Source: Alnus glutinosa
Lineage: Eukaryota > Streptophyta > Magnoliopsida > Fagales > Betulaceae
Assembly: GCF_958979055.1 (NCBI RefSeq)
Contig: NC_084896.1
Span: forward strand, 1,550,001-1,614,000
Length of the DNA stretch: 64,000 bases
Direction: 5' to 3'
A program made the position numbers and the translations under genes. Positions 54,801-64,000 of this stretch are shown piece by piece (position 1 is the stretch's first letter; the number at the start of each line of letters is the position of its first letter). Below the pieces are notes generated by a model. The model made no database searches. It saw only the letters and a program-made list of their open reading frames with translations, and was not told the origin of the DNA.

Positions 54801-57482
54801 TTATTTTTAAAGAGTATTCCTTTCACAATAGTGTTCTTGTTCCCCTGGATGCCTCTTCATTGCAGCTTTGTGTTGCTTCAATATCCTCTTCATATCTTCT
54901 AATTTTCCATTATTGGAATTCTCGCTTAAATACTTATAAACTAAGCAAAATGCCAGCAGTAAGTACAGCTTCTATAAGCACTCAACTATAAATTAAGGCA
55001 TAGCTTAGTGAAAAGGACTAAGTTCTAATTCGCAGCTAACTACTGCCAACTAAATACTCCTATCTTCCAATAAATACTGCAGCAGTTACTCAAAAACCAA
55101 ACAATAATGAAGCAATAAACATGTGAGATACCTTTGATGGAGTACTAGTAATAGTACAGACAGGATACGTTTTTGGAGCAGGTTTTGGCTGACACTCATA
55201 GCACTCAGTTCTTCCCTTCACATGTACGGTTACCTGCTTCCACAAATTAGTAAAAGAAGGAATCAACCACAAGCAGTGAAGAAGCAGCAATCCAGTACTC
55301 TACAAATGGATTTCATGGAATAATTATCATACAATTGTTATAAAGAGAGCCATCATAAAATAACAGATGCTATATATATATATATATATATATGATAAAG
55401 TGTAACCTTTCCAGATTGAAACATCTTTGGCAGAATAAACAAGAGTAACGATTTACATGGATTGTGTGATCTAAGAAACCTACTTTGTGTATGCGTGTGT
55501 ACAGACATACACACCATACAATGATCAAAGAAAGAGAAAAACATCATACAGAAAGGAAAAATAAAAATACGAATAAAGTCCATATTACAGACCTGTTTTA
55601 GTTTAACATTGATAACTTCTCACAAACAACTATAAGACAGGAAATCACCTGCCCGAGAAAACCAGTTGTCCCACTTTCAACTAAAGGAACTTCAGCTGCC
55701 AAGCATAGGCGATTCACATGTCGTCTTGCATCTAAGTTGTCAAGTCCGTTCAGAACAACTTTAAATTGCTTGAAGAAGTCTACATGAAATTCAGGATCCT
55801 TGACATTTGCATGGTACGGCGTAATGTTTATGTGAGGCTTAAATTTTAAAACAGCATCCCGGGCAACCTGGTTCAAAATTCTATGAGAAGATCATACAAA
55901 AGGAGGTGCCTTTGCAAGGAAAAAGGTGCACGAGGTTGGGAATGTACTTACTTTGGCCTTGGACTGCCCAACATGTAATTGTCGGAATAAAAATTGTCTG
56001 TTGAGGTTGCTGACTTCTATGGTGTCCATGTCAATCTGCAAATTAGCATTCATAAATGCATGATAAAATTGTTACCAAAACAACGATGTGTATCAGCATA
56101 TCTCCTGCTTAAAACTACAGAAACTTTGAAAAAAATTAAAAAGGTATAGATAATCACCAGGACCTTAGAAACTGCAGACAGTAAATAGCTCACTAGTTCA
56201 TCCAACAAGAATGATTAAATTAATAAATTATACAGCATGAAAGTGGTTAACAATATAACACCAGTTAAATCTCACGTGGAAAGAGGAGAGGGGAATTGAT
56301 TGGATAGACTTCTTCTAATAATTTGGCAAAATACATATACACATATTGATATAAAAAGGCTTATATAAGGCATCCGGGAACTGCTAACTCAAATCCATAG
56401 ATAGCTAATGTAGCAAAAGGTAGCAATACCACCCACATAGACCACATTAACTGCAAGCATACCATAATGCCCATATGATCAGGCAAGACAATCACATACC
56501 AAGATTGACATCAGATTCAACACACAAAACCTTGAATTCCACTCTATACATCCCAGCCTAGGTTGTCAAAATGAAATCAGCTGAACCAAAATATAGGTTC
56601 CCACATTATTTTATTATATATATATAATAAGAGTAAGAAATGAATTCCCACCATGTCCAGCTAGATGTTAAGAGACTTGAAATGAGAGGATCTCAAAATC
56701 CTAAGCTGAACTAAGGAGTTGGGACCCAAACTATCAGTTGACTTCCAGATATGAATAGCACCACAAATTAGTTGGTTCAACTGCCATTGAAGTGAAAACC
56801 TCAAGCTAGGCTTTATTGGTCTTTAACTACTACACGCAATCGAACTGGTAACAAAAGAATAAGCTACACAAATTGAACAAAATAAGAAATTCAAACTTAT
56901 AAAAACTCTAAAAGACTAAATTATATATGATATAGCAAATAAGGGGGGAAATTATACGCATACGAATTTTTTACCTTCTTGCACTTGCATACAAGAGCAA
57001 AAGAGGAACAAAGTCGCACACCAAAGAATTAAATTAATCTTTTCTTTCCTTGGTAAGTAATTAAGCGAAATTTCCAAACCTTATCTCATAAATTCCAATA
57101 ACCACCGCATAAACTTCAATCAACAAGCAAACGAGACGAAAACAGATAAATTAAACCCTAAAAACCCTAGAACCCCCGAAAAATCACAAGACCCTAGTAA
57201 TAACCCCTCAGAATGCAATAAGCAAAACAAAAACTCACAATATGGATGTCTTGGAAACCAGAGAGCGCAAGAGTCTTGAGAAGCTCGCAGCCGATACCAC
57301 CCGCCCCGACCATAAGCACCTTCGCGCCCTACAATCCCCAAAACCCCCAAAAAAAACACCAAAAACAACTTCAATTAGAGCACTGAGAGTGCTCAATAAC
57401 CAAAGCCAAGTAGGGTTTTGGGGAAGAAAATAAAAATTCTAGGGCTTACCTTTATCGCCAATAACTGTTGCTGAGAAGCCAT
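51827..57482 (-). CDS. SAE2: SUMO-activating enzyme subunit 2 (SAE2/UBA2)
   Basis: Eleven exons (57450-57482, 57239-57328, 55952-56035, 55649-55867, 55132-55233, 54052-54510, 53690-53919, 52933-53026, 52639-52821, 52446-52543, 51827-52169) join in frame to 644 residues. The adenylation domain starts with [12 protein letters not shown] (about 18-29), then [16 protein letters not shown]. Zinc is held by CYEC (153-156) and CYVC (432-435). The catalytic thioester cysteine is Cys168 in [10 protein letters not shown]. The ubiquitin-like domain follows ([10 protein letters not shown]), then an acidic, Lys-rich tail with KKRKLSEV as a likely nuclear signal. With SAE1, it adenylates SUMO and passes it to the E2 SCE1 in the nucleus. 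It is slightly longer than the ~625 residues I recall for Arabidopsis, mostly in linker and tail. A (GA)n tract lies about 70 bp upstream of the ATG. Confidence 0.97.
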
Positions 57483-57546
57483 TGGAGAACAATAGCGAGT
57501 TTGAAATTGGAATATCAAATAGTGATATTAATTTATATATCTATAT

Positions 57547-57549
<3 letters not shown>

Positions 57550-57580
<31 letters not shown>
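57550..57580 (-). repeat. (GA)n/(CT)n microsatellite in the SAE2 5' leader
   Basis: About 15 GA units, read as CT on the SAE2 coding strand, lie some 70-100 bp before the ATG. Similar tracts lead the RPT4 (41010-41036) and RING (32852-32874) genes. Confidence 0.85.
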
Positions 57581-57581
<1 letters not shown>

Positions 57582-57655
57582 CGAACGCGTGACGTGAGAG
57601 AAGGCGGTGGAGGTGGTGGTGGAGGTGGTGGGCTTCGTGGAAAGCGCTGCTAAAA

Positions 57656-58600
57656 GCCTAGGCAGAGGCGCCAAAAAGAGAAAAAAGAGAGCAAAAAGTG
57701 AAGCATAGTTTTCTCCCTCCCGTCTTCCAAGCCAATACAAATCTCTCTCTCTCACTCACACTGGTCTGCGGTGGTATTTGGGAGCGAATCAAGTCGTCTT
57801 CCTTCCTATTAACAATTAATATATTTCCTTTATTGGATTATTATTTGATCAATATATATTTTAATTCTTCACAATTATGTAAATATTACATCCTCCTACT
57901 GTCCTCCTTCTTACTTTCTTATATTTTTTAAAATTATCATTAAATTTGTGATATTCTCACATAGACCCCAAATCCATTTGTGATTTTCATGTTACACATT
58001 ATTTTTCTGTCATTTTCTTATCATTCTAATTTTTAAAATCACCATTAAATCTGTAGAACCAGTATGAAATACTCATATTGACCCATAAATCTAATGATAA
58101 TTTTAAAAAATGAAAAGATGAGAGAATGTTATACGTCACAATTTTATCTCTCTTTAATAATGTAACAGTGTTAAACTGCCCTTAAATCAGTGTTGGTTAA
58201 AAAAAAATTAATAACTGATTGACAATATCGTATCAGTAAAATAAAATAAAAGTCAGATATATAGAATTACTCATTTTTTATACTGTAATTAAATAAAAAT
58301 ATTTAGAATATTTTAATTTGACACGACAATTTTCATTATAATTAAATTTAATTATTTAATAACAATTAATTGGGATATTGATTGTAATTTTCTAAATTTT
58401 TATGGACCACACAATTCAAATTTTTAATATTCTTTTCCATGCACCATAAAAGAAATACCAATTTTAATATGGAAGAAGTATAATAGTGTTCCTATTTATT
58501 GTATTTTGACATGCTTGAATGATAACTATAGGGTTTTTTAAAAAATAAAAAAAAAAAAAAAAAATTAATAATTCTTTCAATTTAACTAACTTTCATAAAT
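57656..58600. other. Intergenic, no gene
   Basis: SAE2 promoter region followed by AT-rich spacer. Nothing recognisable. Confidence 0.5.
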
Positions 58601-58612
58601 TTCTTTTTTGAC

Positions 58613-58727
58613 CGCCTTCAATGGATAGCTCAATCGACTGAGGACCACGCCTCATGAAGCGGATGTCACTAGTTCGAATTTCTTCTCCCTTCTTGTGTGG
58701 ACACGTAAAAAAAAAAAAAAAAAAAAA
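58613..58727 (+). mobile_element. tRNA-derived SINE with perfect 11-bp target duplication
   Basis: A tRNA-like head has box A (TAGCTCAATCGACTGAG) and box B (GTTCGAATT), with CACGCCTCATGAAGCGGA between them. A short body (CTTCTTGTGTGGACACGT) and a poly-A tail of about 21 follow. TCTTTTTTGAC flanks it on both sides (58602-58612 and 58728-58738). It is non-coding and depends on LINE machinery. An exact duplication and long A tail suggest a recent insertion. Confidence 0.93.
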
Positions 58728-58923
58728 TCTTTTTTGACAAGACTTTTTATAATAAATCTCTTGCTCGATGGTTGTATATTTGTATGCCCAATTTATGATC
58801 TCCCAGCAATAATTAATGCCTATAACCAAATACAGTCCCCCCTCCCCCAGGTTCAATGCATATCAATCTACATCGCTTTATTCCATATGGCAAATTGGCA
58901 ATTATAATTTGCTAGTTGCAATT

Positions 58924-59885
58924 AGGGGTGTGCAAAACCCGCAGCACCCGCCCCACCCCGCAACACCCGCCCCACCCCGCCCCGCAGAAGACCGGATTTT
59001 CGAGATTTTTTGCGGGTTAGGATCCTAATTTGAGAAATTTATGCGGGGCGGGGCGGGTTGCGGGTTTATACTTTTAAAAAACGCGGGTCCCCGCCCCGCC
59101 CCGCCCCGCCCCGCACAAAGGAGGAGAAAAAAATAATAATAATAAAAAAGGGGAAAGAAAGAAAACTAGAAGGCTAGAAGAGGGAATCTCTCTCTTTCTC
59201 TTCATCTTCTTCATTTTTTCCTTTTGTTTTAAATTGTTTTGGTTCACTATTATATTTTTGCATGTTTACTAACCAATGGACTGTTATATTTTTGCATGTT
59301 TAGTTGTTTACTAACTAGTGGACTCATTTCATTGTGTGAGAAATACAATTTTTATGGTTCAATTTCATGGGATGTTAAAGTGTATACATTTTTATTGTAT
59401 TGTTATTTGAAATAATCTTTTCATTACTTTTGGAAAAGACAAGAAAATTGATGACATAGAATAGTGAAATATTATAGCTTTTTATTCTTGTCATTTATTC
59501 ATTATGCTTTGTTGATGGGAGAAAATAGAAATCATGTTTCTTAGAATTTTATCTTATAATTAATAGGACTTTTAGTTTAAAAGGCTAATCCATGAAAAAT
59601 GTTCTTGAATGGAAATATGAATTTAATTTTTTATTTAAAAAACCAGTATTTTTTTTGAATTTTTTATTTTTTACAAAATAAAATCAAAATTACGTAAATG
59701 CCACTCAAAATACCCGCCCCGCCCCGCAATCCCCGCCCCGCGCGAACCCTCCCCGCAGTGAACCGCCCCGCACGGTTACTCTTTAATAAGTGTGGTTTGC
59801 GGGTTGGAAATTTCCAACCCGCAAAGGTGCGGGGCGGGGCCAAAAAATGCGGAAACCCGCCCCACCCCGCCCCATGCCCACCCCT
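58924..59885. mobile_element. GC-rich MULE-like element with 9-bp target duplication
   Basis: AGGGGTGTGCAAAACCC at left mirrors GCCCCATGCCCACCCCT at right. AGTTGCAAT occurs on both sides (58914-58922 and 59886-59894). Both subterminal regions are arrays of CCCGCCCC/GGGGCGGG units in opposite senses, while the middle (59160-59690) is AT-rich without a gene. Nine-base duplications and repetitive subtermini fit a non-autonomous Mutator-like element. Confidence 0.85.
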
Positions 59886-60026
59886 AGTTGCAATACAAGA
59901 ATTGGGATTAAGCTGCCTAGGACCCAACCCCCTTGTTATTAGATTATTCAAATTACGTGTAATTTGGACGGTCTATTCGAGGGTTATCTGGTTCTTAATA
60001 TCATTATAGTTATATCGTATATAATA

Positions 60027-60420
60027 GGGTTAAATACATATTTGCCCCATGTACTTTACGACCTTTATTTTTTGCTCCCTCAGTTTCAATTTTTATCAAA
60101 TTTGGTACCTGTGGTATATGAAAAGACGGAAATGGCACCTCCGTCTGATTTTCTGTCCAAAACTAACATCCACCCACGTCATTGGGTACCTAAAAATTTG
60201 AAGCCCAGAACCCAATTCTTTACACATCGTTTCCAACAACATCCAAACAACAACATGACAGAAAATGCCGTGGATGAACGTTAGTTTTGGACGGAAAATC
60301 AGACGGAGGTACCATTTCTGTCTTTTCATATACCACAGGTACCAAAATTGATAAAAAGTGAAACTGATGGGGTAAAAAATAAATGTCGTAAAGCACATGG
60401 GGCAAATATGTATTTAACCC
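60027..60420. mobile_element. Foldback element, perfect 9-bp target duplication
   Basis: GGGTTAAATACATATTTGCC at left is mirrored by GGCAAATATGTATTTAACCC at right. TATATAATA flanks both sides (60018-60026 and 60421-60429). The arms pair almost to the centre (CACCTCCGTCTGATTTTCTG against GAAAATCAGACGGAGG), so the 394-bp element is near-palindromic. It looks recent. MULE-type by duplication length. Confidence 0.88.
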
Positions 60421-61124
60421 TATATAATATATATAAACTAAACAATATATTTTGTTTGTTAAATTTTTTTTTCCGCCCTTACGTTCTCTTCTTTTTGTTC
60501 TTTTTTTGAAAAAAATAACATTATTAAAAAAAAAATTAAAATACAAAACATTCACAATTATTTTTTAATTTTATGTCACATCGAACCACTTGTTAAAAAA
60601 AATATACCAAAAAGCATTAATACACTATTTTTCTTCTTTTTGGTCTGTCAAATCTATGGGCTACACAACACCTTCTAAAATCTCCTTCTTAATTTGTTGA
60701 CCATCCGGATTCGAATCTCAAAAGGCAATATTGTACGATTGATGCTTTATCTATTATTTTGTTATATCTTTTAAATACTATTTTTTTAATTATTTTTTAT
60801 CTTTCTTCAATTTAATTCCAATATATTTTTTTTGAACGATAAGTATTTTTTTTTTTTTGAACATGATCAATTTTTATTTGAATAATTATTTGTTATAAAG
60901 TCAATTAAATTTTTGTTCTTATATGAGGTGGTTCGCTTGAATGCGACATTAAAATAACAAATATAGATTTTGTCATATAAACATACTCTAATATACAATT
61001 TTTCAGATTTATAAATATATTACAATATTGTTATGGCGTAAATGAGTTTTTGTGAAAGATAGGAGAGGAGAGAGAGAAAGAGAGTGAAATAAAAAACTTA
61101 AAAAAAAAACATATTAAAAAAATA

Positions 61125-61645
61125 GATAATTGCACCATTGGTCCCTATGGTATGTCATAATTATCTTTTACTCCCTGTAATTAAAAAAGTTCATGGGAGG
61201 TCATTATGATAAGCAATAATTACAAATCGATTCTTATAGTCAAATTTTGTTAGATTTTTTGACAGATTCTGTTAAATGCCACGTCAGTGTCACGTCAAAC
61301 TAATAAGATGGCGATACGTGTCCATCTGAATAAAAAAATATAAATTTATTAAAAAATATATAAATAAACTTTTTTGGGGAGGGGTGGCCGCGGCCTCCCC
61401 AAAGGCTGATGGCCACCCCTATAAATTTATATTTTTTATTCAGATTGACACATGTCGCCATCTTATTGGTTTGACGTAACGCTGACTTGACATTTAATAG
61501 AATCTGTCAAAAAATTTAACGAAATTTGACTACAGAGATCGATTTGTAATTATTGATTACCACAAGGACCTCCCATTAACTTTTTAAACCATAAAGAGTG
61601 AATTGTAATTATGGTATACAACAGGGACCAATAGTGCAATTATCC
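61125..61645. mobile_element. Foldback element, copy 1 of a tandem pair
   Basis: GATAATTGCACCATTGGTCC at left mirrors GGACCAATAGTGCAATTATC at right. Centre: GGGGTGGCCGCGGCCTCCCC. It is preceded by AAAAAAATA (61116-61124). Arms include GCCACGTCAGTG-like stretches that pair imperfectly. Confidence 0.82.
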
Positions 61646-61657
61646 ATAAAAAAAATA

Positions 61658-62330
61658 GGGATAATTGCACCGTTGGTCCCTGTGGTATACCATAATTATT
61701 TTTTACTCCCTATGGTTTAAAAAGTTCATGGGAAGTCTTCGTGATATGCAATAATTACAAATCGATCTCTGGCGTCAAATTCTGTTAAAATTTTTAACAG
61801 ATTCCGTCAAATGCCACGTCAGCGACACGTGTCGCCAATAAGATGGCGACACGTGTCTACCGTAATAAAAATATATAAATTTATTAAAAAATAAATAAAA
61901 ATACTTATTCTTTTTTTAAAAAACAAAAAAAAAAAAGCTAAAGGAGCCGGCCACCCCAGGCCACTGGGGGTGGTCGCGCGCCACCCCTTGCCGTCGCGCC
62001 AGTGGCTGGGGGCGGCCAGGCCACCCCCAAAGGGGTGGTCGGCCCCTTCGACTTTTTTTTTTTTTAATTTTTTTAAAAAAAATAAGTATTTTTATTTTTT
62101 TTAATAAATTTATATTTTTTTATTACGGTGGACACGTGTCGCCATATTATTGGCGACATGTGTCGCTGATGTGACATTTGACGGAATCTGTTAAAAATTT
62201 TAACAGAATTTGACGTCAGGGATCGATTTGTAATTATTGCATATCATGAGGATCTCCCATTAACTTTTAAAACCATAGGGAGTGAAAAATAATTATGGTA
62301 TACCACAGGGACCAACGGTGCAATTATCCC
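61658..62330. mobile_element. Foldback element, copy 2 of a tandem pair
   Basis: GGGATAATTGCACCGTTGGT mirrors ACCAACGGTGCAATTATCCC at right. AAAAAAATA flanks both sides (61649-61657 and 62331-62339), a 9-bp duplication. The arms are better paired than in copy 1. The centre is a GC island (GGCCACCCC, GGGGGTGG, CGCGCGCCACCCC, GGGGCGGCC). Confidence 0.88.
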
Positions 62331-62628
62331 AAAAAAATAGATGCATGTTGCACTATTCACAAATGCATTTTGCGTTTGATTTACATAATCAGATTGATGG
62401 ACATTTTAGTGAATTGGTTAGCCATTTTAGCCTAAATGTGAAAATGGCTAAGCTATTGGAAATAATTTTGAAATTAAAATGTAATTTCTAGCATTACTCT
62501 TACTTATCAAAAATAAAAAAAAATCCTAGCATTACTCTTTAATTGGATAAAGAATGAAATAGATAAAAAATAAATAAATGAAAAACTAGAGCTACACCCT
62601 CAATCTACCATTCAATTTGTAGTGTCGA

Positions 62629-62864
62629 CAGAAATTTCATATAAACCGATTAGTATAAAAATTCAAACAAACCATATATAAGATTGACATGTGTCACTTA
62701 GTATGTGTGTAGCACATGTTTTAATAACATGTGCTTCTCACATGTTTTTTTTTAATAACATTAATTAAAAAAAATGTGATTTTTATATGCTTAAAATACA
62801 CATGTCACTCTTATATGTAGATTGTATAAAATTTTCTACAAACCGATTTGTAGGAAATTACTGT
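62629..62864. mobile_element. MITE-like inverted repeat
   Basis: ACAGAAATTTCATATAAACC at left mirrors GGTTTGTAGAAAATT-type sequence at right (read plus: ATTTTCTACAAACCGATTTG, then AGGAAATTACTGT). The terminal repeat is about 30 bp and imperfect. The interior is rich in ACATGTG. Related ACATGTG-rich fragments lie near 14335-14480 and 16765-16935. Confidence 0.6.
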
Positions 62865-64000
62865 CATTTTGTTAATGTATCATGCTAATCTACCATTCCT
62901 AAAAAGACCAAATGGTATAATGTTCAGAGTTACAATAAATCCCTAATAAACTAAGTCACAGGTATAAGGGATAGAGTTTCCTCTACCAAGATAAAATCAG
63001 ACTCAGACCATTACATAATAGTTTTATAAATTGGATTGAAAAAAAACTCTTCAAACCCCATTTGAATGAAATTTTAGTCCTGAACTAAGTAGGGTGCTAA
63101 CCTAATTTCCCTGATGTTAGGATACAAATTTCCCTTCAAATTAGATTGAATAAATTTTATCCAACTTAATTTATAAAATTGCCTTGTGTTTCTTAGTATT
63201 TGATAAGCACATGATTTTTTAATTAGCATGCTTAGGAGACATATGGCATTCTATAAATTAGGTTGAAGGAAATTTTCATCCGGTATGTTATTCCTAATCC
63301 AATGCTAAGATTACTCTTTAATCAGGGACATCCAAACACGATCCAAACTTGTGGGACTCGAGAAGCACTTCACTCCTCATGTTAAAAGTTTTTTTTTTTA
63401 TTTTTTTTATTTATTTTATTTTATTTTTTTTCGGTGGCTAACTTGAGAAGCCACTTGAAATTCGTAAAGCCAACTAATATAAAATAAATGTAATAAATAT
63501 ATATAAAGAGTATAATTACTTATTATTAATTGTGCCGTACTCACTGGAGAATTAATAGGAGTTATCTTATGATTAAGATTAAAATTCACGGGCTGTTTGT
63601 ATAATAAAACAAAGGAAAAAAATACACATGCCCCCCTTCAACTACCACTCATTGTCAATGTGCCCACAAACTATTAATCGTATCAATATCCTTCCACTAA
63701 ACTGTCAAACAATGTCAATGTCTTTCAATAAAAAAATCACCCTTCATAAAATTATAAAAAATCTTAACATTATTTATATATATATATATATATTTAAAAT
63801 TTTGTTTGATATAATTTTCAGTTTGGCCACCTCATCGGATTTCATTTTTCTCGTTTTTCTTTTAATTTTTTAAAAAAGTTGTTTTTTTTTTTTTTTTCAA
63901 TCTTTCAAATATTTTTTTAAAAAAAGTTATCAAAATTTATTTATTTATTTTCCTTCGAATTTATTAGGATATATTTGTTTTATTGAAATTCTTTTACGGT
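62865..64000. other. Intergenic to window end, no gene
   Basis: AT-rich spacer with T-rich low complexity (63385-63432) and an (AT)n run (63776-63794). From about 63625 a CCCCCCTTCAACTACCACTC stretch looks like the left arm of another foldback element that runs off the window. Confidence 0.45.

Noticed and set aside
58613-58690. Possible tRNA gene
   Set aside because: It has box A and box B but no credible acceptor or anticodon stems, and it ends in poly-A with target duplications, so it is a SINE.
59698-60009. Proline-rich frame
   Set aside because: Arises from the CCCGCCCC arrays at the end of a MULE-like element.

Overview
This is plant nuclear DNA from a dicot, probably woody. The base composition is AT-rich. 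The genes are split by GT-AG introns. Intergenic space is packed with small non-autonomous elements (foldback elements, Tourist-like MITEs, a tRNA-derived SINE, TRIM retroelements and a Cassandra solo LTR) and with many GA/CA/AT microsatellites. Nothing bacterial or organellar was seen. I traced nine protein genes; every exon chain closes in frame with consensus splice sites.

Layout, left to right: a DnaJ/DnaJ-X co-chaperone (+, 332-6842); a MITE-rich gap; a CIF-type sulfated-peptide precursor (+, 12218-14009); histidinol-phosphatase HISN7/IMPL2 (-, 17253-21153); a Y3SK2 dehydrin (-, 25835-26620); an acylation-motif RING-H2 protein (-, 28843-32008); proteasome ATPase RPT4 (-, 35986-40952); a BUPS-type CrRLK1L receptor kinase (+, 44032-47335); a small OXS3-like protein (+, 50592-50981); and SUMO-activating enzyme SAE2 (-, 51827-57482). 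The last 6.5 kb is almost wholly repeats. From memory, the set DnaJ, HISN7, dehydrin, RING, BUPS and SAE2 matches neighbouring genes on Arabidopsis chromosomes 4 (At4g39110-39150) and 2 (At2g21470-21510). The window therefore looks like the shared ancestral block with CIF, RPT4 and OXS3-like genes interspersed. The genes are not an operon. They serve separate processes: protein folding, barrier or wall peptide signalling, histidine synthesis, desiccation tolerance, ubiquitin/proteasome turnover, pollen-tube wall sensing and SUMOylation.

The most striking observation is in the BUPS-like kinase. Genes of this family normally have uninterrupted coding sequence, but this one has four introns. Each intron is one copy of the same tiny LTR element (a TRIM or its solo LTR), all in antisense orientation. 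Each is bounded by a 5-bp target duplication beginning GGT. The duplicated target supplies the GT donor on the left and the final G of the CAG acceptor on the right, so splicing removes exactly the inserted DNA. This is an introner-like mode of intron gain. At least five further copies of the family lie elsewhere in the window. Other notable structures are a triplicated splice-acceptor/exon edge in the CIF gene, an eight-copy ~135-bp tandem array in an RPT4 intron, a MITE nested in its own kind, and foldback elements with clean 9-bp duplications, several of which carry a GC-rich island at their centre.
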